Source of the DNA: an uncultured bacterium
GTDB taxonomy: Bacteria; Bacteroidota; Bacteroidia; Bacteroidales; Bacteroidaceae
NCBI GenBank assembly: GCA_905215555.1
Contig: CAJMQU010000014.1
Location: 1-64,000, forward strand
Length of the DNA stretch: 64,000 nt
Reading direction: 5' to 3'
Shown here: positions 22,749-32,200 of the stretch, one piece after another
Position numbering within the stretch: position 1 is the stretch's first letter
How the letters are laid out: each line of letters begins with the position of its first letter
Program-made: the position numbers and the translations under genes
Notes under the pieces: generated by a model
Databases searched by the model: none
Told to the model about the DNA's origin: nothing
The model's input: the letters and a program-made list of their open reading frames with translations, nothing else

Positions 22749-25187
22749 TGGAGTAGCATATTTCACTTTCAACTCCTCTACTCCCATTCCAGTAAAATAA
22801 TCTTCAATAAAATCCCAACGTTTCGTATCATCCATTCCTTCCGTTCCGAAGAAAAAGGAGAACAAGTCTATCTGTTCTTGGAATATCTTTTCATTATTTT
22901 CAAGAATCAAATTATGATATTCATCAGAAGACGCAATCTGTTCCAACATTTCGGGTTCATCAAAAGCAACCAATACACAAGGCGTACCCCCGCCTTCCAC
23001 ACTGAACGAAAGACAATCGAGCATAGAGAGCAGATTGAGTAACATGTTCAGGTCAGAAAACGGTGTGGTATAGAACAACAAACGATCTCCTTTTTCACCT
23101 ACAATGCGCTGGCCAAACAGCTTCTGATAACGGGACAACAACAAGTCGAAGCCTTTCGTCACCGTGAAAGAAAGTTCGTTAGAATCCTTTTTCTTCACAC
23201 TGCTGATGTAACTCACACTACGTCCTTCTTCCGTACGCGACTCTAACAACGAACCGATGAAACGTTTTGCAGACGGCACATCCATACCATGTTCAGCAAA
23301 TATCGCCCGTAATTCTTCTTCATCAAAGCGTCCTTTGGTTTTCCGAAGTTTATCAACCAGCAACGTCTTCAAACTATTGAACAATGCATCCATCCGCTGA
23401 CGAATCACCGCCGCACCTTCTTTCAGCAGCACCTCATGTTTACCCACAGATACCGCACGCGAACCTTCCCACAACGTACCACTATTCAGCTTCTGCTTAA
23501 ATTCCCGATATCCCAACTCAGCAAAGCGCTCCTCCCAAAGTTTTTCCAGGCGTGCCGTATACACATCTTCCGTGCCGCGCACTTTCGTAAGATAAGCACT
23601 GAATTCACGGATAAAGGCGTCACCTGTCTTGTCTTGTATATATCCTTCTGTAAGCAGATTCTGCGGACTTACTTCCAGCAATTTCTTGCCGTAACGATGA
23701 CTCAAATCATCCTCCAACCACAGCAAAGCGGTCTTAATCAACTGTCCCAGTTCCGCCTCATACTCCAGCTTGTTCTTCATCCGCGGCAGCTTCACCACGA
23801 ACTCAAAGTCGGACAAGGACACCAACATTTCCTGCTTTCCGCCTTTCATCCGATACACCTCCATCAACTTTCTCAGTATCAACGACAGTTGTTCCTGTGC
23901 TATATTACCTGCCATGTGGAGGCGCTTCATATAATAAAAATCCCGTTCATGATAATCCGTTGCCGAAACACCATGGATATCTATATCACGAGCTGCACGC
24001 CCGATCTCCTGTATATAATCAACAAACGTACCGGATGGTGCCACATGATACACCCGGTCGATATCGCTGATATCAACACCCATACCGAAAGCTTTTGTAG
24101 CTACAATCATCCGCTTTTCGCCTTCTTTGAATTCCTGCACAATCGCCGCCTTCTGCTCCTTATCCTTCTTACCGTAATAAGAAGCCACCAGATGCCAGTC
24201 GGTCGATTTCACCCATGTCTTCAGACGCATATCGATGCCGCCTGCAAAGGGATAATAAAGAATGGTTTTGTGCCCATCGAGGAAGTCATCCACCCTTTCG
24301 GCCACCACGCGCTGCTTGGCTTTGTCATACGTCTCACCTTCCTCTATTTCCATCCGGCGAATGTCGAAACCAATATTCCGACGTTTCACCGTCCCCGCAT
24401 AGAGCACACAAGGTTCCATTTGGAGCGAACGAATCGTTTCGAACACCATATCATTGCCGCCTTTCGGATTCCAGACAGCCGTAGCCGTCAGTGCAAAAAG
24501 CGGGAAAGCATAACCGAGGCTCTTCTTCAAGCCTTGCAGATAACGCCCCAGGAACCAATAGTCCACACGGAATTCCTTACCCCAAGTAGTCACCGTATGA
24601 GCCTCATCTACTACAACCAGACCTATACGACGTCCACCCGCAAAATGTTTGATGTCATACGAAAGCAACAACTCCGGTGAGAGATAGAATAAATCCACCT
24701 CCCCTTCGCGCACTTGCCGGTACACTTCATTCTTCTGTTCGGGCGATAAATCGGAAGAGGCATAAGCCACACGCCTATACCCCAAATCCTGCAAACCTTC
24801 CACCTGATCTACAATCAATGCTTTCAGGGGAGACACTACAATAGTAAGCAATCCGTATTCATTGCCCAGATAGATAGCGGGCAACTGAAACAACAAGGAT
24901 TTTCCTGCTCCGGTGGGTGCCGTCAGCAAAATGTTGTCAACCTCTGTTTCGCCGTTACGCGCCTTTTCCGCTTCGACTATGACACTTTCTATCAATTGTC
25001 CTTGCGAAATGTGCAGTATATCTTTCCCCTTGAACAAATTATCGTACACTTCCAAATCACGAAACCGTTCGTAGCCGTAAGTCTCTTTCAAAAGCACATG
25101 TACCGCTTCCCGGCAATCTCTGGGCAAATGCCGTTCTTTCAATTCCGGCAGTTGTCGTGCTCTATCTTCTTGTATATCTTCTACCAT
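22743..25187 (-). CDS. RecQ-like superfamily 2 DNA helicase with an unrecognised C-terminal half
   Basis: The 814-residue protein has a helicase core at about 60-440: Walker A APTGAGKS (90-97), DEAH (194-197, VVVDEAHTVTTWGKEFRVDY), and the late motifs TKAFGMGVDISDIDRVYH and QEIGRAARD. Motif order and the TTWG sequence after DEAH point to RecQ. After residue 440 there is no RQC zinc-cysteine cluster and no recognisable HRDC domain; instead about 370 residues of mixed helices and strands that I cannot assign. An N-terminal segment of about 85 residues with SQGQLIESVIVEAE precedes motif I. It is convergent with DUF3037 and overlaps it by 6 bases. Confidence 0.82.
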   Translation of the reverse strand: MVEDIQEDRARQLPELKERHLPRDCREAVHVLLKETYGYERFRDLEVYDNLFKGKDILHISQGQLIESVIVEAEKARNGETEVDNILLTAPTGAGKSLLFQLPAIYLGNEYGLLTIVVSPLKALIVDQVEGLQDLGYRRVAYASSDLSPEQKNEVYRQVREGEVDLFYLSPELLLSYDIKHFAGGRRIGLVVVDEAHTVTTWGKEFRVDYWFLGRYLQGLKKSLGYAFPLFALTATAVWNPKGGNDMVFETIRSLQMEPCVLYAGTVKRRNIGFDIRRMEIEEGETYDKAKQRVVAERVDDFLDGHKTILYYPFAGGIDMRLKTWVKSTDWHLVASYYGKKDKEQKAAIVQEFKEGEKRMIVATKAFGMGVDISDIDRVYHVAPSGTFVDYIQEIGRAARDIDIHGVSATDYHERDFYYMKRLHMAGNIAQEQLSLILRKLMEVYRMKGGKQEMLVSLSDFEFVVKLPRMKNKLEYEAELGQLIKTALLWLEDDLSHRYGKKLLEVSPQNLLTEGYIQDKTGDAFIREFSAYLTKVRGTEDVYTARLEKLWEERFAELGYREFKQKLNSGTLWEGSRAVSVGKHEVLLKEGAAVIRQRMDALFNSLKTLLVDKLRKTKGRFDEEELRAIFAEHGMDVPSAKRFIGSLLESRTEEGRSVSYISSVKKKDSNELSFTVTKGFDLLLSRYQKLFGQRIVGEKGDRLLFYTTPFSDLNMLLNLLSMLDCLSFSVEGGGTPCVLVAFDEPEMLEQIASSDEYHNLILENNEKIFQEQIDLFSFFFGTEGMDDTKRWDFIEDYFTGMGVEELKVKYATPS

Positions 25188-25261
25188 TACTTATATATAA
25201 ATTAATTTGTTACAAATATAAGAATTATCTCACAAAAGAGTTGGTTTGTCAGGAAAAACTA

Positions 25262-25269
25262 TACCTTTG
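25262..25269 (+). promoter_or_regulatory. Probable -7 box for the small secreted protein gene
   Basis: TACCTTTG matches TAnnTTTG and lies 35 bases before the ATG at 25305. A TTTG is present upstream but only 13 bases away, and TTGG 17 bases away, so the -33 element is uncertain. On the opposite strand TATATTTG (25220-25213) could serve the helicase gene. Confidence 0.4.
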
Positions 25270-25304
25270 CCTACAAAATGTGACACTACTTTAAATATTT
25301 TTAT

Positions 25305-25859
25305 ATGAAACAGTTTATTCTACTATTTTTGTTGTGCATTTCCATAATGCCATGTTTTGCACAAGAGGGCCAGGAGCCAGAGTTTGTTGGTGAAGTAAAC
25401 CTCGTTATCGGAGACAAGATTTTGCCCTTGGATAAAGAGTTTATAAAAGTAAAGACCAAAGCAAGCGCCTCAATGTATATTGTCGGCATGGGAAAAGTAA
25501 AGACTAAACTTAATGTTGAAGGGAAAGCAGCAAGTACAAGAGCAGCTCAAGGCGAGGATTTCAAATTAGTGGTAAAAGCTGTAGATAACAACTCGGATCC
25601 GCTGTCTATCATCAATATTTTCCAATTTGAGATAGGTAAAAATAAAAGGACGGCAGAACTTTCCTCACTCGGAACATTTGGTGGTCATACAGACAACAAA
25701 TTAGAATTAATAGAATATTCTGCAAAAAAATTCGGAGAAAGCTCATATTTGATTACACTAAAGGAGAAGCCTGTTGGTGAAATAGGAATAATGGTGAGAA
25801 ATCCTAATAATAAAGATGAAAAGAACATTATTGTAGCCTGTTTCGGCATCGATGAATAA
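25305..25859 (+). CDS. Secreted protein of unknown function
   Basis: The 184-residue protein has a signal peptide (MKQFILLFLLCISIMPCFAQ, cut about 20) and a beta-rich mature part. Segments such as GEVNLVIGDKILPLDKEFIKVKT, FKLVVKAVDNNSDPLSIINIFQFEI and GEIGIMVRNPNNKDEKNIIVACFGID suggest an immunoglobulin-like sandwich, probably periplasmic. I recognise no family. No lipobox is present. It stands alone between the helicase promoter region and a strong two-way terminator, so it is a single-gene unit. Confidence 0.75.
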   Translation: MKQFILLFLLCISIMPCFAQEGQEPEFVGEVNLVIGDKILPLDKEFIKVKTKASASMYIVGMGKVKTKLNVEGKAASTRAAQGEDFKLVVKAVDNNSDPLSIINIFQFEIGKNKRTAELSSLGTFGGHTDNKLELIEYSAKKFGESSYLITLKEKPVGEIGIMVRNPNNKDEKNIIVACFGIDE

Positions 25860-25870
25860 TAGAATAAAAG

Positions 25871-25920
25871 TATCATAAAAAAAGAAGGCGATTTTTCAAT
25901 CGCCTTCTTTTTTTATGATA
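25871..25920. terminator. Strong two-way terminator (22-bp perfect stem)
   Basis: The arms at 25871-25892 and 25899-25920 are perfectly complementary around a 6-base loop; the core is GAAGGCGAT with flanking A7 and T7 runs. The T-run follows the GC core on both strands, so it can end the secreted-protein gene (plus) and the DUF2795 gene (minus). Confidence 0.9.
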
Positions 25921-25958
25921 CCCAAACCTTCTTCCTAAAGGTTCTTATAATCTACTCG

Positions 25959-26180
25959 CTAATACTCCTCCTCGTTAAAGAAAAAATCCTCTTTACTTGG
26001 ATAATCGGGCCAAATATCTTCGATGCTCTCATAAATATCGCCTTCATCTTCCATTTCCTGCAAATTTTCAATCACTTCAAGCGGAGCGCCCGAACGGATG
26101 GCATAATCAATCAATTCATCCTTGGTTGCCGGCCAGGGAGCATCTTCCAATTTAGATGCTAATTCCAATGTCCAATACAT
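25959..26180 (-). CDS. DUF2795 domain protein
   Basis: This 73-residue acidic protein starts MYWTLELASKLEDAPWPATKDELIDYAIRSG and continues APLEVIENLQEMEDEG, the DUF2795 pattern with its conserved PWPATKxELIDYA stretch. The C terminus (IWPDYPSKEDFFFNEEEY) is typical of the Bacteroidetes version. Function is unknown. It has its own promoter (26263-26233) although the adenosyltransferase gene lies only 72 bases upstream. Confidence 0.85.
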   Translation of the reverse strand: MYWTLELASKLEDAPWPATKDELIDYAIRSGAPLEVIENLQEMEDEGDIYESIEDIWPDYPSKEDFFFNEEEY

Positions 26181-26232
26181 AAGTCCTAAGTATTAAAATT
26201 GTGAATATTAAGTCTTACTTTCTATTTTTCGG

Positions 26233-26263
26233 CAAAAGTATAATAAAATCTCTCACTTACAAC
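26233..26263 (-). promoter_or_regulatory. Probable promoter of the DUF2795 gene
   Basis: A -7 box TACTTTTG (26240-26233) is preceded after 19 bp by GTTG (26263-26260), one mismatch from TTTG. The box lies between the stop of the adenosyltransferase gene and the DUF2795 start. Confidence 0.5.
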
Positions 26264-26807
26264 TATTATCCCAAAATATTTCATCTTTTTTCTCATCCCG
26301 GTTGATTTTCCGTGACAAAACAAACAAATAATCGGACAAACGGTTCACGTAGGCCAATAATTCAGGAGCAACTTCACATTGTTCCGCCAAAGCCAGGATG
26401 CGACGTTCAGCTCTGCGGCAAACCGTACGGCACACGTGACAAACAGAAGCACCGCGACTGCCCCCAGGCAATATAAAAGCATGCAACGGAGCAAGAAGGC
26501 TATCCAAACGATCGATTTCCTTTTCGAGGCGTTCTATCTCTTCGGGATGAATGACACTGGCGCACTTCAACTCCGTCTTTTCAAGATCTGTAGCCAGGTT
26601 GGAACCAACAGCAAAAAGACGGTCCTGAATATGGCGGACAAGCATTTTGTCTTCTTCATCAAGCAGATAAGTAATGAGCACCCCCAGATTGGCATTCAGT
26701 TCATCTACCGTACCATACGCTTCAAGGCGGACGTGGGTTTTCGGAACACGGGTACCACCTACCAACGAGGTAGTACCCTTATCACCGGTTTTGGTATATA
26801 TTTTCAT
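26253..26807 (-). CDS. Cob(I)alamin adenosyltransferase, PduO type
   Basis: The 184-residue cytosolic enzyme makes adenosylcobalamin from ATP and cob(I)alamin. The N-terminal ATP-binding signature IYTKTGDKGTTSLVGGTRVPKTH is complete, followed by YGTVDELNANLG and the helix-bundle motif CRTVCRRAERRILAL. The C terminus YVNRLSDYLFVLSRKINR is also typical. The adenosylated cofactor serves enzymes such as methylmalonyl-CoA mutase. No cobalamin biosynthesis gene is nearby, so it probably works in salvage. The gene upstream on the strand ends 96 bases away. Confidence 0.93.
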   Translation of the reverse strand: MKIYTKTGDKGTTSLVGGTRVPKTHVRLEAYGTVDELNANLGVLITYLLDEEDKMLVRHIQDRLFAVGSNLATDLEKTELKCASVIHPEEIERLEKEIDRLDSLLAPLHAFILPGGSRGASVCHVCRTVCRRAERRILALAEQCEVAPELLAYVNRLSDYLFVLSRKINRDEKKDEIFWDNSCK

Positions 26808-26903
26808 AATGATTAATTTTTAGTGATTAATTTTTAGCAGTTAGCGAATGATCTTCATCGCCGAACACCAACCGTTAACCACTATTGAAACGTCTAAAGA
26901 TAA

Positions 26904-27536
26904 TCAAAAGTTGACAATATAGTCCTGTTTTATCTTAGTTTTATCAAAGAAAAGAATACCAATGTCATAAAGATCAAACGTAATGCCCACTTTCTCATCT
27001 TGTATCATGCGCTTCCAAAGCTTTTTCATTTGTGGAGTATATCTTATTCCCTCCACAACAAAAATAGACTTCTTTGCAGTACGCACGGCGCAGATACGGA
27101 ACACTTCCTCCACAAATTCTGGATGGCGGTAATCATGCAGATAAAGGAAGTCCACGGGCACTCCGGCTTCCAAAAACAGTTCGGAAAGCTCGGATGCTGA
27201 AGTATAGTCAGCCCCTTCCTTTCCCGCTTTCAGATAAAGAGAAGAAGCGGCCAGCCTGCCGGCATCTACAATAGTGTCGGGCTGAGTATAATTGACCAAC
27301 CGGAACAAAAAACGCTTTACTTTTTTCGATTCATACTTCCAGTTTTTGTCTTTTTGTGGAGTCAGCTTTTTCTGTTCCATAGCCAGTTCTTTATACTTAT
27401 AATAAGGAGTACTCTCATAAATCACCTGCGTAATCAGGCTGAAGGCAAAAGGTGAATGCACCCCGTAGCCGCAACGGTGCCGAAAACGACTCAACCAGAT
27501 GAAAGGGCGTTTCAAGGTCAGTGTGATACGGTTCAT
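26904..27536 (-). CDS. Degenerate SAM-methyltransferase-like protein
   Basis: The 210-residue protein begins with a basic helix and the sequence RHRCGYGVHSPFAFSLITQVIY, which I associate with a Bacteroidetes class I methyltransferase group. The position of the SAM-binding glycine loop reads TIVDAGRLAASSLYLKAG and lacks the usual GxGxG-like pattern; the acid at the end of the second strand is also unclear. The C terminus (TFDLYDIGILFFDKTKIKQDYIVNF) fits the last strands of the fold. It may have lost methyltransferase activity. It starts 14 bases after the serine hydrolase gene, but a -7 box TATCTTTG (27569-27562) inside that gene could drive it alone. Confidence 0.65.
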   Translation of the reverse strand: MNRITLTLKRPFIWLSRFRHRCGYGVHSPFAFSLITQVIYESTPYYKYKELAMEQKKLTPQKDKNWKYESKKVKRFLFRLVNYTQPDTIVDAGRLAASSLYLKAGKEGADYTSASELSELFLEAGVPVDFLYLHDYRHPEFVEEVFRICAVRTAKKSIFVVEGIRYTPQMKKLWKRMIQDEKVGITFDLYDIGILFFDKTKIKQDYIVNF

Positions 27537-27550
27537 AACTGATAAATTCT

Positions 27551-29080
27551 TTAATTGGGTGCAAAGATAAATAAAACCTTTCCTTTAATCACCTTTGCTT
27601 CGGAGGAATAGTTTTCTTTCACCGTCAGCAGCACATTATCTCCCTCAAAGCGGAGAGTAAAACTGAGAGCTGTAATCCAATTGACGTAATGAGCTTTCAG
27701 TTCCAATGTGGTAGAGGTGGGCCAGGCATAACTTCCCGCCACATAGAAAGGGCCTTTTATCCCGTTAAAACGTCCTTTGGCTTCAATTGAATAAGGCGGA
27801 TAGCCGTCGATAGAAGTCTTTTTCCATTGCTTATAACCGAACAGGAGGTCATACACAGTCCCATTAGTTTCCGTCACCGTCATGACCACTTCTTTCTGTT
27901 TGAAACGAAGATTCAGGGATTGCCATCCGAACTTATTCGGTTCAAGCATAATGCTTTTATCCGCATATTCTCCAGTAAGGGATGAATTGACTTTTCCCCG
28001 TACCACCGGCAATCGATAAGAAGATTGCTTTTTCTGCAAGCGCTTATAATCTTTCCCCGCTATCAGTGGCCGGTCACCTGTCACGGCAGGCAACAGGCGG
28101 TTCCACACCAAGCGACGCTGTGTGGCACCGTCTATCAGAGTACATTCAGTGATAACTACTACCATGTCTTTATCAGGTATGATGAGCACATATTGCCCCA
28201 AAGCCCCATCCATACGGATGGCACCCGGATATTCACAAAGCCACATCTGATAGCCATAACCATAGCCAAAACTACCCGTATCCGATTGTTTTGCCATCAT
28301 CTGATCTACCCACCAGGCAGGAAGCAGTTGCTTCCCCTTCCATACCCCCCGATTCAGCAGCAACTGACCAAATTTAGCCAGCGACTCGCTCTGTATATAC
28401 ACACCCCATCCTCCGGTATTGATGCCCTCAGGACTAACTTCCCAAGATATATCAGTGATGTGCATCGGTTCAAAAAGTTTCATTCGGAGATAGTCCAATA
28501 TCTTCATTCCAGTCACTTTCTGCACAATGACAGAAAGAATGTAAGAACTCATGGAGTCATAATCGAAATGCTCTCCGGGAACTTTTACCGGCTTTTCCAG
28601 ATAACCTTTTATCCAGTCAGTACGAATGTTACGCATATTCCAATCCGGAGTAATGCCAGATGTCATATTCAGTAAGTTATGTACAGTCATATTGGCAAGA
28701 TTTGCAGAAATGCTATCCGGAAGTTGGTCGGGGAAAAAAGATGCTACACGGTCTGTCAGCCGCAGACGGTTTTCGGAGATGGCAAGACCGACAGCGGCAC
28801 CGACAAAAGTTTTAGAACAGGAAAATACGGTATGGTGATATTCCGGTGCGAAAGGTGCCGGATAAGCTTCGGCAATGACTTTACCATGACGCAGTACCAT
28901 TACACTGTGTATATCAGTTTCAGACAGTCCCATCAAAGAGTCCATCAAAGCAATGACCGCTCCGGAAGGCACCCCTTCGGCTTCGGGCGTGGAACGTTCC
29001 AACTCACGGATTTGCGCACTGACTGTTGCGGATATCAACAAGGAAAGCGCAAGAAAAAATAAAGTAAGCTTGTTCTTCAT
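27551..29080 (-). CDS. Secreted serine hydrolase, beta-lactamase/class C family
   Basis: The 509-residue protein has a signal peptide (MKNKLTLFFLALSLLISATVSAQ). The SxxK motif is SCSK with Ser87 and Lys90 (HHTVFSCSKTFVGAAVG), and the second motif is the Tyr of FDYDSMSSYIL. The catalytic domain (about 35-345) is followed by a C-terminal beta domain of about 150 residues (VRGKVNSSLTGEYADKS onward), as in esterase or D-aminopeptidase-like members of the family. It is periplasmic or surface-exposed. Antibiotic hydrolysis cannot be inferred; most relatives are esterases or peptidases. A consensus promoter lies at 29150-29119. Confidence 0.85.
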   Translation of the reverse strand: MKNKLTLFFLALSLLISATVSAQIRELERSTPEAEGVPSGAVIALMDSLMGLSETDIHSVMVLRHGKVIAEAYPAPFAPEYHHTVFSCSKTFVGAAVGLAISENRLRLTDRVASFFPDQLPDSISANLANMTVHNLLNMTSGITPDWNMRNIRTDWIKGYLEKPVKVPGEHFDYDSMSSYILSVIVQKVTGMKILDYLRMKLFEPMHITDISWEVSPEGINTGGWGVYIQSESLAKFGQLLLNRGVWKGKQLLPAWWVDQMMAKQSDTGSFGYGYGYQMWLCEYPGAIRMDGALGQYVLIIPDKDMVVVITECTLIDGATQRRLVWNRLLPAVTGDRPLIAGKDYKRLQKKQSSYRLPVVRGKVNSSLTGEYADKSIMLEPNKFGWQSLNLRFKQKEVVMTVTETNGTVYDLLFGYKQWKKTSIDGYPPYSIEAKGRFNGIKGPFYVAGSYAWPTSTTLELKAHYVNWITALSFTLRFEGDNVLLTVKENYSSEAKVIKGKVLFIFAPN

Positions 29081-29118
29081 AACTATATTACATTAGTCAC
29101 TTATACGTCAACAACGTG

Positions 29119-29150
29119 CAAATGTAAAAGATTCAAATGCATCAGACAAA
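29119..29150 (-). promoter_or_regulatory. Promoter of the serine hydrolase gene
   Basis: A -33 TTTG (29150-29147), a 20-bp spacer and a -7 TACATTTG (29126-29119) on the minus strand. Transcription would start near 29112, 32 bases before the ATG. Confidence 0.7.
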
Positions 29151-29213
29151 TCCTCTGAAGATTTTTTCTGTTCAGCAATGAAGCAAACTCAAAGACAATA
29201 TTCAGAAAGTTGT

Positions 29214-32200
29214 TTAATCCTTATCACGCACCGGACGCACAGTAAATCCATAGGCATTATTGGACACAACATTTATTCCATAAGTATCGTTTGGTAACAC
29301 GTCCGCTACTCCGGTATTTCTTGAATCCAAAGAAAAAACTGTACTCTGAAATCCCCCCCCCTTTACTGAGGAAGTTGCAACGAAGGTAATCTGCGAAAAT
29401 GCTGCCCATGTTTTACCTTTAAAAAAATCAAACTCTTGATTTTCTCCCATATCTCTAATACCACTTCCTGGAAAAAAGATAGCCTTTCCATTAGGGTCAA
29501 CATTTCTTTTTAACCACCAGCCTTTTACATGTCCACCATCTTTCACTATCTCTATCACTGTAGGGGAGTCACTGATTTTACCGGAATTAACCAAATCCAC
29601 ATCCCCATCTCCAAACCCTGTAAATGCATTTACAGGTGGAACATGATAGCCAGCCGGAGAAGGATCATATACAGACTTTTCCCCATCGAAATCAAATACA
29701 TCAGACTTATATAATTGAGAATTCCATAAATTAATAACCCGTTCTTTATCGTATGAACTTGCTTTACCATCATGCCAGTGGGTTCTTTTGGTGTTTTCGA
29801 CTCTATCATACATGTAAAACACATTCGGATTCTTGATTGCCGTGCCTATACTCACCGATGATTCACCTCTCACAAACGCTCTAATACCCGGATAATATTT
29901 TTTGTTTGCCATAGTCAATTGGCCACTAGGTCGTTTCAATTCCGCATTTCCAGTACTGCCAACTCCAACACCATTATCGGCCAACACCTTTTCATACGCT
30001 ATTGTTTCTTTGTTGTAAATTCCCGCAAGCATCGGGTCCTTCCGCCCCCATTGGAAGTATGTATTATCACCACCTAAAGACTTTTCAATTCCAGACTGGG
30101 GAAACGAGAAGATAATTTCTTTGTATCGTTCCCCAACAACATTCTCCAACGTAAATTTAAAACGCACCTGCACTGTCCTTTGAGGATTGCCCTCGTGAGG
30201 ATCACAATAGCCAAGATTGCAAGGAGCAAAGTGATACTCTTTACCGGAAGAATCACTTTCGGAAGAGAGGTTAGCAGATACTACTTTATAATCATCCTTG
30301 CCACTCCAATCATAGTGAGTGGTCCATATATGCCAACTCCACAAAACCATAGCCTTTTCCCCCTCTCCATCAAGCACGGCAATCACCGCGTTACCTTGAG
30401 TCAGCGTTTCTTTGGCTACATGGAATTTTATCATATTAGTTTCCGCATCATAATTCACATCCGTCACAAGGTTGGGGGCGTCCTGCCATACAAGTGCTGC
30501 CCGTGTTGCACCCTCCACTTGCATATCAGTTATAGGGCTGTCATCATGCTTTACAAACTTCTCCAATATCCTATCCGTAGTTTCCCCCTCCACTCCTGCA
30601 GAAGTATATGTATAAGCAGCGGGATTGAGCACACCGCCTTTTCCATTACCTATCGTCCCGCTCCGACGGGCATTCCCATAAACAGCCGGGAAAGAATAAT
30701 ATCCCGGTTGATTCACAATATAACAGTTAGCAGTTTCGCCTCCTTGCGTCAAATCGTAAGGTACATCTTTTGTGCTTGCAGCCACTTCCGAAGCAGGTGT
30801 GAATTTTAACGGGAAAAATTCTTTTTGCATGCTGGCATAAGCCGGTTGCTGGGGCAGGAACATAACACCGGAAATAAGTCTGGCAACCGCTTCATCGGAT
30901 GCGCGGGTAGTCTCCGCTATAGGATTCCATATATTAACAGAACTAGAAGAATGAGCCATCGGAACAGTAGTAGACGCCCAAGTTTTACCTTCGTCCGTCG
31001 AATATTCTATGATGTAAGGCAAACGCACTTTATCTTCTTTTTGATCTGCCTGCACCACTTCGGCATACGCAGCAAGTTCCACATTCGGCAGATATCCACT
31101 GATGCAAAGAGAATCTTTCCATTCGCCTGTTTCGTTTACCACTTTTCCATCTACCGAGTATGGAGCAACCTCCTTGCCGTCTATCTTGAATTTCACTACC
31201 GGGGTGATTACTATCCCTGTAGTGGAAACGGAATAAGTCACTTTTTTTCCGATTCCCCACTCGGTCTTCCCTTCCGGACTAAGATTGGCTGTCAGTGTAT
31301 GTTCCGTGCCAGTCATGTCGTTTACAAATACGATGGTCAACTTAGCCTCCTTGGGGAGCGTTTGAGGAATCATCATCAAAGTAAACTCTCCGTCTACAAT
31401 GGAAACGGGATTATCGGGGTCTACGTAATTATTTTCTTTTCCTTGTGCGTCTGCCATACTACCGGTGTCTTCCGTGTTCGACATTGTAACATTTCTTTCT
31501 ATAATGAAATCTATAGGTTTTTCTCCGGTAGGGATGGTCCAACTGCCGACATCATTAGCATCATCGGTTTTGGCAGCAAATTTATAAATGCCTTTTCCGT
31601 ATAAACCAGAAAAAGTCACCTTTTTGATACTACCTTTAAGCATATCCTTGCCAGTCTTTACAGTTACGGCAGTTAAGGCATGACGGAATTGCAGTGAAAC
31701 GGCACCGGTCTGTCCCCGATCATGAACATCGGATACCGCTACCATTAAATCAGGCTGTTTTGTGGCAACTGTGGATACGGTATAAGTAAGAGCGGGAATG
31801 CCGAATACTGTAGATTCGGAATGAATGAGAATTCCTCCGGCTACGGAAGTGCTGTTCTCTGTTTCATCACTGCTACCTGATTCACCACCTGCTTTAAAAT
31901 CCTCGGAATAGGGTGAATAGGCAAAAAACTTTATATTTCCCGAGCCAAGCCAGTCGAGTTTGGATTCGGGTATCCAGTCTGTGCTAGTTGAGCTCTTTTT
32001 AACTCTCAAATTATGAGCAAAATTGGTAGTCAGTTTTTTTTCTTCCTCTGAAGTATCGGGCCACTCGCCCACATAGCATATTGCCGAAAGACCGAAACTC
32101 TGATTTATAAATTTATCACCTGATGTCACCGGCATGCCACGGGTTACCGCATCGAAAGCCGCGGCCTCAACAACGGCTTCCGAAACTTCTGTAATCAAAT

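Noticed and set aside
23436..24680. Long plus-strand open frame (414 codons) opposite the helicase gene
   Set aside because: It lies wholly inside the RecQ-like gene in antisense, has the His/Ile/Leu/Arg-rich make-up of a shadow frame and no start signals or family motif.
27551..29080. Serine hydrolase as an antibiotic-resistance beta-lactamase
   Set aside because: It has the SxxK and Tyr motifs of the broad family, but the C-terminal beta domain and overall form point to an esterase or peptidase-like member; resistance is not supported.
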